The notes: generated by a model from the letters alone, not told the origin. A DNA stretch of 64,000 nucleotides from Annulohypoxylon bovei var. microspora (GCA_022836615.1 MU405223.1:248001-312000); one strand, 5' to 3'. Shown: positions 13,801 through 25,891, numbered from the stretch's first letter. Numbers and translations: made by a program.

Positions 13801-14496
13801 TGGTGGTGGTGACACCGGTAACGATTGTATTGGTACTTCAGTCCGCCATGGTGCGAAGTCGGTCATCAACTTCGAGCTTCTGCCGCAACCTCCACCGCAG
13901 CGTGGGCGTGACAACCCCTGGCCACAGTGGCCCCGTATCTACCGTGTCGATTACGGTCACACGGAAGTGGCTCAGCACATGGGTAAGGACCCTCGTGAAT
14001 ACTGCATCATGTCTGAGGAGTTCGTCGACGACGGTAGCGGACGCGTCAAGGGTATCAACACCATTCGCGTCGAGTGGACCAAGTCTGCTACGGGCGGTTG
14101 GGATATGAAGAAGCTGGAAGACACGAAGCAGTTCTTCCCTGCTGACCTAGTCCTTCTCTCTATGGGTTTCCTTGGTCCTGAGGCCCGCGTGCTTGGAGAG
14201 GAGATCGAGAAAGATGCGCGAAAGAATGTTAAGACGCCCACTGGCTCATATGCCACTAACGTCCCAGGCATCTTCGCAGCTGGTGACTGCCGTCGTGGCC
14301 AGTCATTGATCGTTTGGTAAGCTAACTTGCTCCTCTCATAAATTAACACAAGCTAACGAATTCGCATAGGGGTATTAACGAAGGACGACAAGCTGCCCGC
14401 GAGGTTGATCTGTACCTCTCGCACTACACTAGCTTGCCTGTCACCGGTGGCATCATCAAGCACACGGCGCAAGAGATCTTCAGCGCCGCCGCATAA
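7809..14496 (+). CDS. GLT1: Glutamate synthase [NADH] (GOGAT), single-chain
   Basis: Seven exons: 7809-7933, 7994-8047, 8107-8147, 8205-8876, 8930-11366, 11440-14316 and 14370-14496. They give 2110 aa, the usual length for fungal GOGAT. It makes two glutamates from glutamine plus 2-oxoglutarate. Domains in order: a 53-residue propeptide; class II amidotransferase starting at the nucleophile Cys54 (DACGVGF); central and FMN domains (GAMSYGSISMESH near 940); a 3Fe-4S motif C-x5-C-x4-C in CIMMRKCHLNTC near 1185; GXGXG beta-helix repeats; and a GltD-like part with CMDCGVPFC and CPAPCEGAC cysteines for 4Fe-4S. FAD (GSGPAGLACA, about 1757) and NAD (GGGDTGNDCIG, about 1897) loops follow. All splice joins restore conserved sequence (for example GFA-CHIKGK and AHN-GEINTLRG). 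The gene is isolated; nitrogen regulation is expected from the family but not shown here. Confidence 0.97.
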
Positions 14497-15369
14497 AAGT
14501 TTTTTTTCATCTTGTTTTTTTTTCTCACAACGAAATTGATATGAAGTTCATGTACAGCTATGTCAAAAACACTAGATTTTGGACAGGCTCGCCGCTGTTA
14601 CGATTTGATTTACGATACCACGAAAAAGGGGCGAGAATGTTGCTGGCGGTTCGGAAAAACAGAATACCTTTTTATGTCAAAGTCGTTTTTCTAGCATGGA
14701 GTTTATATGATTACGAAAGTGTACGGGTTGTATATATGATACTTTAGTTTGTTGAATATATATTATGTATTTTATGCTTGCTTGCTTGAACGTGTATTTG
14801 ATTGTGATAGTTCTGTGCCTATCTATGTCAACGTAAGATGTCTATTATGATGTTTTAGTGAACGATTCATATTCATGCATTTCTGTCTTCTAACAGCTCT
14901 TATATAGAGGAATCTTTTAAGATTCATTTAAATGTTGTCAACGATAAATTAAGGATGAGCTTCTTCTAAGTACTAGTAAGTAAATATTGAATTAGAAGAT
15001 GCTACATTTATTTGAATAGATTTGATGTCGCCAATGTTCTACCTCGGTGTTTATCGTGAAGTTGTCTTTTCATCTAATGTAGAGCGGGCTCTTAGTAGTC
15101 ACCATCGTAGCCAGATTTTTTTTCTTCTAGTGTCGTTTAAGCCGCGATGCTCTAGAACCACGTTGTGCGAACAAGAGACTTCATTGGCAAGAATACTCGT
15201 TGTTTCGTAATAGACTATGCCGTTGGGAGTATAGAGCTAGTTAGGGGGGTCGAGGAAGGGGTTAGGTAATAGCTGGGATCCATTACCTAGCAAGTTTCGT
15301 TGCCCCGCTGGTAACAGAATCGTGACGAAAGAGCTGCAACAAACCGGGTTCATACTGTGCAAAATATAA
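14497..15369. other. Intergenic spacer after glutamate synthase
   Basis: This is the 3' flank of GLT1, starting with T-rich tracts (14501-14523) and AT-rich sequence suitable for 3'-end formation. Nothing else was recognised. The 9-bp AAAATATAA target-site copy at 15361-15369 marks the left edge of the following transposable element. Confidence 0.6.
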
Positions 15370-15544
15370 CGGTAACTTTAATTGTACAGGTGTTACTTTT
15401 TGAAAATACAGGTAAATCCACTTTTATTGAACACATCATTGGTTAAACCACCAAAGCCCTTAAAGTCTCCACAATACTTAGATACTTGCGTATATCTTCC
15501 ATAAAAACGTTGTTATGCAAGTTACGTGGTGACATAAAGGGTAC

Positions 15545-15550
15545 CACGTG
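15545..15550. promoter_or_regulatory. CACGTG E-box in VTC4 upstream region
   Basis: An exact CACGTG palindrome (context ACCACGTGAC) inside the MULE-like element, 873 bp before the VTC4 ATG. CACGTG is the core bound by Pho4 in yeast and NUC-1 in Neurospora, and yeast VTC genes belong to the PHO regulon. It is also the core for Cbf1- and SREBP-type bHLH proteins. The site is real sequence; function is untested. Confidence 0.35.
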
Positions 15551-15756
15551 ACTTTTTAATGGTCCAAACATAAAACACTAATATCTAAGATAAATCAAAA
15601 TAACTTTCTAGCTTTGGTACTTATAGTAATATAAATCATATAGCTATAAAGCTCTCAATTCAACGGATCGAATGATATAAATTCCATCTCGATGCATCAA
15701 CTATTTGTATGTGTTTTGGGGGTTTAAAGTAAGCGCATTAGATTTCTTGGCAACAA

Positions 15757-15762
15757 CACGTG
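15757..15762. promoter_or_regulatory. Second CACGTG E-box in VTC4 upstream region
   Basis: A second exact CACGTG (context CAACACGTGATA) inside the same transposable element, 661 bp before the VTC4 start codon. It is the nearer of two such sites. I saw no CACGTG between the element and the ATG, so any E-box control at this distance would come from transposon DNA. Confidence 0.35.
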
Positions 15763-16422
15763 ATACCCTTAAAACTCAACATGCTTACTTAAGGTAAGTT
15801 TTACAGCGTAGATTTTACTTAATATCCAAACCCTCACACTTTCAATAAAAGTGCGATATTTACTGATTAATTGCCTTAATAAAATAAGATGCACTCGAAT
15901 TTTTTCAATTTAAATAAAAGGTTACCATGGCTTGAAAGTGTTTGAAAATGATGCAATTGAGAAACGCAATTTACGCGCTTTGATTGGTTGAAAGGCCTTC
16001 GCGGTCGCAAAGTTCTAAAAATGGAAGTAAGTTGGGCCAGTAGCCAATAGAAAGCAAGCTATGGGGTAAAAGTGGATTTACCTGTATTTTCAAAAAGTAA
16101 CACCTGTACAATTAAAGTTACCGAAAATATAACCTCCTCTAGCAAAATTTCCTTGACTTAACTTTGACTTACTCTTATACCAAGACGAATTGGTCGGTTT
16201 GACACTTGACTGCGTATTTTGTATACATATTCCATATTATTTTGTCTGTATCTAATCCAATTGGTTTGGATCAATTGTATATCTCTATCTATTGTTTTGA
16301 ATATACACCTTGTCTCTCTAGGTAGATAACGTAATTGGCTCCTACACCACCAACCCCCCAACCTCACGATCAATTGAGAAAAACACGTACGAAGAAGCTC
16401 CTCGAGCCACGAAGCCTCTAAG

Positions 16423-18869
16423 ATGCGGTTCGGCAAGACCCTGCGGGAGTCCATCTACCCGCCGTGGAAGGACCAGTACATCGACTACTCGAAGCTGAAG
16501 ACGATGCTGCGGGAGGACCGACGCGAGGACGAGGACGTGCCGTGGACCGAGGCCGACGAGAACCGGTTCTGCGACGAGATCTTCAACGCGCAGCTGGAGA
16601 AGGTCGCGCGATTCCAGGAGAAGATCGTCAGCTCGCTGAAGGAGCGCGCCGAGGTGGCCTTCGAGAAGCTCAAGGACATGGCGCCGTCGACGTCGGCCGA
16701 CGAGAAGGACAAGCCCAAGAGCGATATCACGACGGCGCGGCTGAAGGAGCTCAAGAGCGAGCTCGACGCCATCACGAACGAGGTCAAGGAGCTGAAGAAG
16801 TACAGCAGCGCCAACTACACCGGCTTCCTTAAGATCGCAAAGAAGCACGATCGCAAGCGCGGCGACCGCTACAAGGTGCGGCCCATGATGCGGGTTAGCC
16901 TGTCCGAGCGCGGGTTCAACTCCGAGCAGGCGTACTCGCCTCTGCTCACGAAGCTCTCCCTCATGTATTACGCTATAAACCAGAACCTGGACGAGGGCGA
17001 GCAGCGGCAGCCGCTAGATTTAGATTTAGAGAACACCCAAGAGGTGCACAACGGAGAACGTTACACTGCTCACAAATGTAAGGACCCGAGATATCTGTAA
17101 CCCTATATTGATTTAAGCTTATATGGTGGTCTTAGTTTGGATACACATGGATAACCTCCTCGAGGTTAAGACCGCTATCTTGCGACACCTGCCTTCTCTT
17201 ATCTATACTCAACAAGCCGGGAAGGAACCCGACGGCAACGACGACCCCAAGATCACGTCCCTCTATTTCGACAACTCAAAATTCGAAATATATGGTATCA
17301 AGGTAGATCGCCAGGTTGATGCATCGTCCTTAAGATTGCGCTGGTATGGTAAGTTAGATTCAAGGCCGGATATCGTCCTCGAACAGAAGATAGTACACGA
17401 AAATGGCATCAGCGAAGAGAAGAAGTTCCACATCAAGGACAAATATATCAAACAGTTTATCGATGGCGGTTACAAGATGGAGAAGACGGTGCAGAAAATG
17501 GAAAGACAGGGCCAGACAGCCGAGGCTATCGAATCTTTCAAGGCTACTGCCGGAGAGATCCAGGACGTCATCATCAAGGGCAAGCTTCAGCCCATCTTAC
17601 GGGCCAACTATACCCGTACGGCGTTCCAGAAGCCCTCTGATGATCGTGTCCGAATCTCGATCGACACTGATATCGCCTTTATCCGCGAGGATACCCTGGA
17701 CCGTGACCGGCCGTGCCGTGATCCTGAGGAGTGGCACCGAAGAGATATCGACAACGGTAACATGGCGTATCCGTTCAAAAACATAAACCAGAGTGAAGTG
17801 TCAAGGTTTCCATATGCACTCCTTGAGATCAAGCTGAAGGAGGAAGGTGGTCGCAAGCGGCCAAGATGGGTGGAAGACTTGATGGTCTCTCACCTTGTCC
17901 ACGCAGCTCCAAGGTTCTCAAAGTTCGTGCACGGAGTCGCATCTCTCTTCGAGGACTACGTCAATCACCTACCGCTATGGCTTAGCGATCTTGAAACGGA
18001 CATTCGAAAAGACCCGCAGACGGCACATGACGAAGAAGAGCAGCGTAAAGCGCAGCAGGCGGAAGATGCGATGGTTGTAGGTAGCTTCTTAGGTGGCGGT
18101 GCTGCTGCTGCCAAGATGGGCTCCTATATACCAGCAACGAGTTCACCAGTCGGAAGGTCGTATCTCTCAGAGCGAGCTGCTAGAGATGCTAGGGATGCCA
18201 GAGCCTCCTTGCCTCCCACCGCCGTAAATCAAGACACCGAGCCGGGTGACGAGGAAGGGAGAACCCAGCAAAGAAGCTACGGAACTCTTTCATCCGTCTT
18301 CCCCGGCTTTTCTCTGTCGCGATACTCTCGGGCCAAGCGACAGCGGGCGCAGCTCCCCGAAGGCGTCACCAAACCCGAGGTTTGGCTTAAGAACGCAGGT
18401 CCGCTGCAGGTCGAGCCGAAGGTATGGCTCGCCAACGAGCGGACATTCCTCAAATGGCAGCATATATGCATCTTGCTAGGCAGCTTAGCGATCAGCCTGT
18501 ACACGGCGGCGGGAGAGAACTTCCTCGCCGAGTGTATGGGTATCGCTTATATCATAATTGCCGTCATGGCTGGGGTGTGGGGATATACTATGTTACACAG
18601 ACGTCGCGACATGATCATGGAGCGCAGCGGCAAAGATTTCGACAATATGATTGGACCGCTGGCTGTCAGCGCTGCCCTGATGCTTGCCCTGATACTGAAT
18701 TTCGTGTTTTCGGTAAGATGACCTCTATAAGACCTTTTTTTCCCCCTTCTTTTTTCTGGAAAAAAGTTAGCTAACTACTTACGTATAGTACCAAGCCGCG
18801 TTTGCGAAACTGGATAAACAGCTGTTGAATGAAACCGAAGCCATGTTCCCCATTGGAGAGTTGGTGTAG
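16423..18869 (+). CDS. VTC4: Vacuolar transporter chaperone 4 (polyphosphate polymerase)
   Basis: Three exons, 16423-17077, 17136-18712 and 18789-18869, give 770 aa (yeast Vtc4 is 721). This is the catalytic subunit of the VTC complex. It polymerises ATP gamma-phosphate into polyphosphate and threads it into the vacuole. Residues 1 to about 150 are an SPX domain with the inositol-pyrophosphate-sensing lysine helix (KIAKKHDRKRG). About 220-520 is the VTC tunnel domain with basic and acidic signature strands: SLYFDN, LRLRWYGK, EQKIVHENG, RANYTRTAFQ, and the metal-binding Glu region YALLEIKL. Three C-terminal membrane segments follow (about 658-680, 688-708 and 727-746). The last exon supplies YQAAFAKLDKQLL. 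The SPX half uses strikingly GC-ending codons up to about 17010, then composition drops sharply. A MULE-like MITE lies 299 bp upstream. Confidence 0.95.
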
Positions 18870-19851
18870 AATCGAGAGGCAGAGCCGTTAACGGTAGTAA
18901 ATATTTGTGTTACTGGGAGGAAATATGTGTAAGAAATTTGTTTGTTGTATACATAGTACTGCATATTGGTGTGGTTGACGCCCAGGTATTGGATCCGCGA
19001 AAATTGTTATGTGCATAGTATGTGTAGGTGGCCAAGGACGTATATTAAGAGCATAAATACCAAAGAAGAATTCCATGTAGCATAAATATGTTTAGGCTTA
19101 AATGTTCTCGACGAGGTTGTCAATATCCGAAACAAAAAAATTGCACAAATGGTAACTTGCCAGCACTGGAGATTTGGAAAGGGAGTTCCAAGTTGTTGTT
19201 CAATGTTGTAAGTGGATAGTGGCGGTTTATGTCAGCGATTGGTTTGATCATGTCTATGGCAGCGACGTCTATTTCTGTATGGCTGCTTCCACTGATTTTA
19301 ATCCAATGAATATGATAGCTCGTTTCAAGCATGATGCAGCAAGCGCATTGAGGCTGGCGTTGCTAGACCCTTCCCAACTGGATTGTGCATATGACGCACC
19401 TGCAGCTTCTAGTTTTGTGCGTTCATGTACATGACTGACCTAAAACAATAAATCTTTCTCCTGCCACGGCAACAACTAGAACTCATTAGTACTTTTAGCC
19501 CCGTACCTTTTTACGTCGCAAATCAACATTGATTCTATCATTTCTGCACTTCTGCAATATGCGTTTGTTTACTAGCTGCATGTGTTGTCATATGAGACAG
19601 TATTAAAATCGCCGAGTGAGTTTATTGATTCCGAGTACCAAGGTCTACTTCGAGGTCAATTTCCTTGTTTGTTACTCGCCCATTTTCTTGGTTCCTGAGC
19701 TGTGCAGCGCAGTGTGCCCAGCCACAAGACCTGACGCGTAAGTTGTTCAGGCCGACAATCAGGAACCTTCTCAAGACATAACGAGATTATTCTCAAATAA
19801 TTCTGCACTTTCCTTTCTTTATGCCGAACCAAAACTTGTTGCGACGTAACC
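18870..19851. other. Intergenic spacer between VTC4 and a conserved unknown gene
   Basis: 982 bp, AT-rich, between two same-strand genes, so it holds the VTC4 3' end and the promoter of the next gene. Open frames of 60-86 codons occur on both strands without recognisable motifs. Nothing else was seen. Confidence 0.6.
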
Positions 19852-22242
19852 ATGGCCGAACCAAGAAAGAAAGGGCTGTGGAGCGGTCTGATGCGCAGGC
19901 TTAGCAACGCTCAAGGAAGCAACAGGCTGGTATGTATATCCTTATCAACCAAATAAAACTCTTATTTACAATATTTTTAGGAGAAGTCATCGCCATTAAG
20001 ACGGGCTAGTGATGGCGATGTGGGTTCTCGAAGGCGGCGGTCTGAGAGACCTGAACTCATTAACTCTGGTTCCCGCAGACGACCTCGCCGTCCGGACCCC
20101 CGTGATGTCAAGGGCAAGGGCAAGGAGCAGGCAAACGGCCACAGGTATGAGCCAGCACCATTATCAGAATGGCCACCGTCCGGCGTTTCTAGTGAGGAAG
20201 AACTCACACTTGGTCATGCTATGGAGCTTATCTCGAGAGGTGTTCCAGCGCATAAGGGACACAAGCGCCCCATCCCTCATGCGTCAGAACATTACTATGG
20301 TTTATTCACGACGACAGCAGGCAATCATGGAGATGAAGGCGACACTGCTAACCAACATAACGCGATGACCCAGCTCACAACCTTGAGAATACAAGGCTCT
20401 GGACCGCCTAACTATCCCTGGGAGACCCTCGAACAACCAAGTCTAGCATTTGGATACGGTACCCGTCCTGGCACCATTACCCTGAACCATTGGGCAGGTC
20501 TTTTTAGTGCTGTTCCACCACTTATTGGACTTCGCGACCCTGGCTTGCTCCCAAGAGATGTTGACTTAACTCAGATTTTTGATCGGCTGAAGGATTTGGA
20601 AGGCGGTCTAGAGGACGATGACGATGAGTTACTGTATCGTATATACAAAAGATTTCTCCGAGATCCCGACAAGATTTTTAGTCCGCACAAGACGATGGAA
20701 CGACAGATTACGGATCTGGTCATGTGCCTGTCGGGTGCGGACTGGATTGACTTCTCAAGCCCGAAGAACCAAGTTGTAACGAAGTACATCTACGATACTA
20801 GTCCGGAAAACCAGCAACAATACCATAGATTCTTCTATCAGTTGCTTCTAAGTCTCGAGCTAGAGCTGCGAATTAATTCGAGATTGCATTCAGAATGGGC
20901 CAAGGAGAGGCTCATAGCTCAGATACCACCTAAGATCCAATGGAATCTAGCACTTGCTCGACGATGGAGGGATTTCGTCCGCGTCGAGGGTTACGGCGAG
21001 ACAGCTGACAAAGTCAGACTGCGGTTTAAGCTAAGAAAGAGACAGGTTAAGATGGTGAAGAGGTTCGCCCAGATGATGAAGTGGCCGAACCTTGCTGAAA
21101 CATTAGATGAGCTAAAGCAGAGAGATGCAGAGGGTTCCCTAGTGTCTGTCAGTTCGCATGCCATGGCTTTCTTTAGTGGTCTGGTTCTACCAGGGGTAAG
21201 CGCCTACCTTTTTTACTTTTTTTTGTAATGTCGTTGAACTTGCTAACTGCTAACTATTTCATAGCCAACATTCCCTTATCTCATTATGAATTCTCTGATC
21301 GATATCGACCCTGATAAGGCAACAGATAACCTTGCCTTACTCACGCATCTTCATCCTCACTGCGGCTTTCAGTACCGCAATAGCTACACGTACTGGGCTT
21401 CGACCTGTATTGTTGGTAAAGTGCTTGCGCCAACCTGTCTCGAGGTCGCTGGATGGGTTGGCCCAGCTCGACCTACGATAGACCTGGGCCGCTCTCAGAT
21501 CGCCCGGATTCGCTCCAAAAGACCACGACATCACATCCTAACACCAGAGGATATAACTTCGATGAGCGATAGATCGGACCCCTTAGGACCGCCTTCTAAA
21601 GTTTTTCCTGTCAAAGATTACGACTTGCTTACGCCGGACTTTGACGACATCGTCGACACGATACGAATTGAGCAAGTCAATCTTAAGGCGCTCAACGAGA
21701 AGCAAGAATCGAACCCCAAATGGTTCGATGCATCGATACAATTTGCCATTGATGGCGTGTCGTGGCCGCTCCACCTGACATTCGATGTCTCGTTCATCAG
21801 CGCTTGGCCATGTTCTGACGGGCCGCATCCTCTATTTTTCGATTATGTCTATTCTATCCGTAGCGTCGATGAAGTAGTAGATATTCTCGATTGGGGCAAG
21901 CCTGTTGACAAAAAAAGGAGCACCGGGTCTATACCAATTGGCGGTAGCAAGCACACGCAGCATATCGACGATGGTGATGAGGAGAGAGTGCTAGTAATTC
22001 AAGCATTTGGTAATAGCGACAACGAAGTCTTGGCGCGAGCATGGTGTTCCCATTGGGGACTCAGCGCAATCGTGGCGGACATCAGTAAGACTTGGTGAGT
22101 TGTTTCCCGTCGCACGACGATGGTGTATTTGATTGATTGATGGCTAATGCGACACAGCATGGCGTGCGCTATCCGCGAAGCTTACGCGGCAACCTTAACG
22201 GTGGTAATACTTGTTGAGGATCAATCGGGAGATGCAGAATAG
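19852..22242 (+). CDS. Conserved fungal protein of unknown function, 735 aa
   Basis: Four exons: 19852-19929, 19981-21195, 21265-22094 and 22158-22242. All joins keep frame with canonical GT-AG ends. I do not recognise a named domain. The protein starts with a basic, Ser/Arg-rich segment (MAEPRKKGLWSGLMRRLSN, then a run of arginines), probably disordered. A long folded region with few gaps follows. Its middle part is helical, rich in charged residues and FxYQLLLSLELELRI-like stretches. A possible hydrophobic segment sits near the exon 2/3 join (AMAFFSGLVLPGPTFPYLIM). The extreme C-terminus after the last intron reads CMACAIREAYAATLTVVIL. Codon usage and intron structure are those of a real, constrained gene. 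The style resembles lineage-wide Pezizomycotina orphans; no function is proposed. Confidence 0.85.
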
Positions 22243-23979
22243 GGGAGGAGGCGAACAGGAGTTTCACAGGGGGGTTGGTTTGCAGCTCTGCTATGAGGGA
22301 CAAGGGTACGGGTTGAGAAATATGCACGAACTAATTTCTACGATCGCAATGGCGAAGTTGATGACTTTCACGATGGTTACACGATTATCTAGGTGTTCCG
22401 GGCATCGGGCGAATGGCTTAGGTTAGCAGAAAATTTGTTTCCTACCTCGGAATTGGGAGTTGCTCGCGTAGATATACCCAGTCAGTTCGTTTTTTATTAA
22501 TTACTATTCCCTCACACGAGGAAGCAACCTTTGCCTGCTTTGCCATGCTTTTGACGTGCGGCTTTTAACTCGATATGTTGGCAGATCGGCGGTCTTGCGG
22601 AGGGGTGTTTGACGAACCAAACAGCCTCTTGCCTACATGTATGTACTTACAAACGAGGGCTAGACAGCCCGGACAGCCTAAGGAGTGGCGGAATTGCCAC
22701 ACCAAAAGATCATCGTGACAATCCTCCTAAGACCGGACTTCCTGCACACTCCCGGAGCCAAGTTGGCGGTGGACGTAGTATGTACATCACATCCAAGGAT
22801 TGGATCCCAAGCAACCCTGTTGTACAGCTGTATTGTGGATTCCGCTTAGTGCGATCTCTGACAGACAGGACAGGACAGATGACAGATGGACAAATCTCGA
22901 GACGGTCAGGACGGGGTCTCCAGTATTCGTATAAAATTTTCTTGCCTTCCACGTTATTGTCGGCTCACCCGAATATTTTGTGGAGTGGTTGGAGCGGTTT
23001 GTCACCCAACAAAAGTCACGATGCCTATCAGGTGTGGGAGTTTGGTGGTTTCTGGCGGTTGGAAGATTGTGAGTCGGTACAGAGAGGTACCTGGTGCTAG
23101 CAAGTACTAAGTCAACCTTATCCCGCGCGGAGGGAGAGAGCTCGATGAATTGGGGCAAGGATTGGCGGGGTATTGCTGGCTTTAGTGTCTTTCTTCCCCA
23201 CCATCCCCACCTTGTGACGACACTAGAGTACCGCGGTGTACCCTGCAAATGGGTAGGATTGGCACCTGCTTTGCCTAGGGTCCAGGCTTGCCCAGGCCAT
23301 TCCCAGACTTTAGATGCTTGCTAGTGCTCGCTACTGCATAGTGGTAGAAGGGTTGAAGGAGGGTAGCAAGGGGGGAGCTTCTTAGACTGCTTAGAGCAAC
23401 TCACACACGAAGCAGCTACGAGGGTCATAGAACATTTTTATCTTTTTATCTTTTTTTTACGAATTTCTAGTTTCTAGACTTCTACCTCTTGCCCTCCCAC
23501 AGAAGTGCTTTTTCCGTCTCATCCGTCCTTGTCCTGCGTGAATTGATTGTTCCCCGAACTTCCTCCTTCAGCTGACACACACGATTCCTTCAACGCAATT
23601 GGCACGACGGAGGAAAAGCCTCAAGGAAGAGAGAGGTATCGTGTATCGTTTACCGTGTATCGTGTACAACCCTAGTAGCACATACAATTGGACGGATCAA
23701 AGTTTCTTGTGCAATTAATAACTCTATTCACTCGTTTACGCTTGCTTTACTTGAGGTGGCTAAGTTGAGGGCATTATTTCCCCCACGATGGAGTTAGTAA
23801 TGTCCTGAATCGTTGTATTACTGAGAGTTAAAAGCCAGTTTCTGACACAAAGGCTTTTTTTTCCTTATTTAGTACCCGGAATGTAATACACTTCGAAGAC
23901 ATCGTGCGTTCCCTCCACGAACAATGGTTCATTTCTCCTATGAAACCTCTTTGAATATACCTAATTAACAACATTTACC
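22243..23979. other. Intergenic spacer before the FGGY kinase gene
   Basis: 1.7 kb with no convincing gene. A 163-codon open frame at 22609-23100 has no family motifs and is overlapped on the other strand by a similar-length frame. A pyrimidine-rich stretch at about 23430-23530 and short imperfect repeats of TATCGTGTA at 23638-23668 lie in the presumed promoter of the downstream gene. Confidence 0.55.
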
Positions 23980-25891
23980 ATGCAGGACCACTATATTGGT
24001 ATCGATGTAGGAACTGGTTCTGCTCGTGCTTGTCTTATAGACTCGTCCGGGGATATCAAGGCTTTAGCCTCGGAAGCTATTAAGCTATGGCAGCCACAGC
24101 AAGGCTACTATGTGCGTCTTTTTATACCTAAGCCCACCCTTCTTTTCCCGTTTCAACCAATGGAACAAATAAGCTTACAACGCATCTAGGAACAATCGAC
24201 TACGGATATCTGGCACTGCATCTGCCATTGTGTCCAGCGTGTCGTCCTACAGTCCGGTGTTGACGTCGACCACATCAAGGGTCTTGGATTCGATGCTACT
24301 TGTTCCCTAGCAGTCTTCTCCGAAGATGAAGACCAACCTGTCACCGTCACCGGCCCAGACTTCCAGAACGATGGCCACGACCGAAATGTCATCCTATGGC
24401 TAGACCACCGTCCTGTCCAAGAGACCGATAAGATCAACGCTACGGGCCACAACCTACTACGCTATGTTGGAGGCAAGATGAGCATTGAGATGGAGATCCC
24501 TAAGGTGCTATGGCTAAAGAATAACATGCCCCCGGAGCTATTCAATCGTTGCAAATTCTACGACTTGTCGGATGCGTTGACCCACTTGGCCACGGGCAAC
24601 GAGAATCGAAGCTTCTGTAGCACGGTCTGCAAACAGGGTTACGTTCCTGTAGGCGTAGATGATAGTGAGAAGGGTTGGCAAGAGGACTTCTTCAATGAAA
24701 TTGGGCTAGGAGATCTAGCTAAAGACAACTTTAGGCGCATGGGTGGAGTAAACGGAGTGGTGAGCTCTCCCCCCACCCCCAGCATCATTGTGGATTGAGC
24801 TGTTCCCACTAATTCATTTACAGAATGGTAAATACTTTAGTGCAGGCGAGCTTGTCGGCCACCTATCCGAACACGCTAGTAAGCAGCTAGGCCTGCGCGC
24901 TGGCATCGCCGTAGGCAGCGGTGTCATCGATGCTTATGCTGGATGGGTTGGAACCGTAGGAGCAAAGGTTGACACGGAGTATGGTCACTCCGATGAGAGT
25001 GCTCCCGCGAACGATCTTGCCCAAGCCTCTACCCGGCTTGCTGCCGTAGCTGGTACATCTACTTGCCATCTTGCCATGTCCGAGAAGCCTGTATTCGTAA
25101 ATGGAGTATGGGGACCCTACCGTGACGTACTCTTGCCTAATTATTGGTTAGCAGAGGGCGGTCAGTCGGCCACGGGTGAGCTTCTAAGGCACGTCCTAGA
25201 GACGCACCCGGCACACAAGGAAGTGCTGCCCCTTGCTGAAGCTATGCACATGAACATTTACGACTACATGAATGGTCATCTTAGGGAGTTGGCTGAAAAG
25301 ACTAGTGCTCCTACAGTCTCCTACCTTGGCCGACACTTCTTCTTCTATGGCGACTTATGGGGCAACCGGTCACCTATTGCGGATCCTAACATGAAGGGCG
25401 CAGTGATCGGTCTCAGTCCAGACTCTAGCGTTGATGGCCTTGCACTATACTACTACGCCACGATGGAGTTCATTGCCCTGCAAACACGGCAAATAATCGA
25501 GGCCATGAACGTAGCCGGCCACAACATCCAAACCATCTTTATGTCCGGCAGTCAATGCCAGAACGACATGCTCATGGATCTTATCGCGACGGTCTGTAGC
25601 AAGCCGGTGCTAATCCCTCGCTACGTCCACGCTGCCGTAGTACACGGAGCAGCCATGCTTGGTGCGAAGGCAGCAAGCGGAGATAACGAGGGCAAGACGG
25701 AGAACCTCTGGACTATCATGGATCGCATGAGCAAACCTGGCCGGCTCGTTAAGCCCGGGTCCGACGCCAACGAGATGAAGCTCTTCGACGCCAAGTATGA
25801 TGTCTTCCTGGAGCAGTGCCGCACCCAACGGGACTACCGTCAGAAGATCGATGCGGCTACCAGCACCTGGGGTCACGAATACGGCAAATAG
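23980..25891 (+). CDS. FGGY-family carbohydrate kinase, probable D-ribulokinase
   Basis: Three exons: 23980-24111, 24190-24759 and 24824-25891, 589 aa. The N-terminus YIGIDVGTGSARACLID is the phosphate-binding loop of the FGGY/hexokinase fold. The GFDATCSLAVF segment carries the TCSL motif associated with D-ribulokinases such as yeast YDR109C and human FGGY. The middle has the sugar-binding WLDHR motif. The C-terminal FGGY_C lobe contains AGTSTCHLAMS and the MSGSQCQNDMLMDL adenosine-binding helix. The predicted reaction is ATP-dependent phosphorylation of D-ribulose or a related pentulose in the cytosol, as metabolite repair or salvage. Exon joins restore GYY-EQSTTDIW and NGV-NGKYFSAGELVG. 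The exact substrate cannot be set from sequence alone; ribitol or xylulose kinases share the fold. Confidence 0.9.

Larger units (their letters stand above)
15370..16123. mobile_element. Mutator-like (MULE) non-autonomous TIR element, 754 bp
   Basis: Perfect 57-bp terminal inverted repeats lie at 15370-15426 and 16067-16123, beginning CGGTAACTTTAATTGTACAG on the left and exactly complementary on the right. The flanks carry a 9-bp direct repeat AAAATATAA (15361-15369 and 16124-16132). Long TIRs with a 9-bp duplication fit the Mutator superfamily; hAT would give 8 bp. There is no coding capacity. The element sits directly in the VTC4 5' region, with its right end 299 bp before the start codon. 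It contains two CACGTG palindromes (15545-15550 and 15757-15762). The boundaries are directly visible; the superfamily is inference. Confidence 0.9.

Noticed and set aside
15370..16123. hAT superfamily for the element upstream of VTC4
   Set aside because: The flanking duplication is 9 bp, not 8, and the TIRs are 57 bp, longer than typical hAT ends.
22609..23100. 163-codon open frame in the spacer before the FGGY kinase
   Set aside because: No recognised motif, and an equally long antisense frame overlaps it. It might be transcribed, but nothing supports it as a protein.
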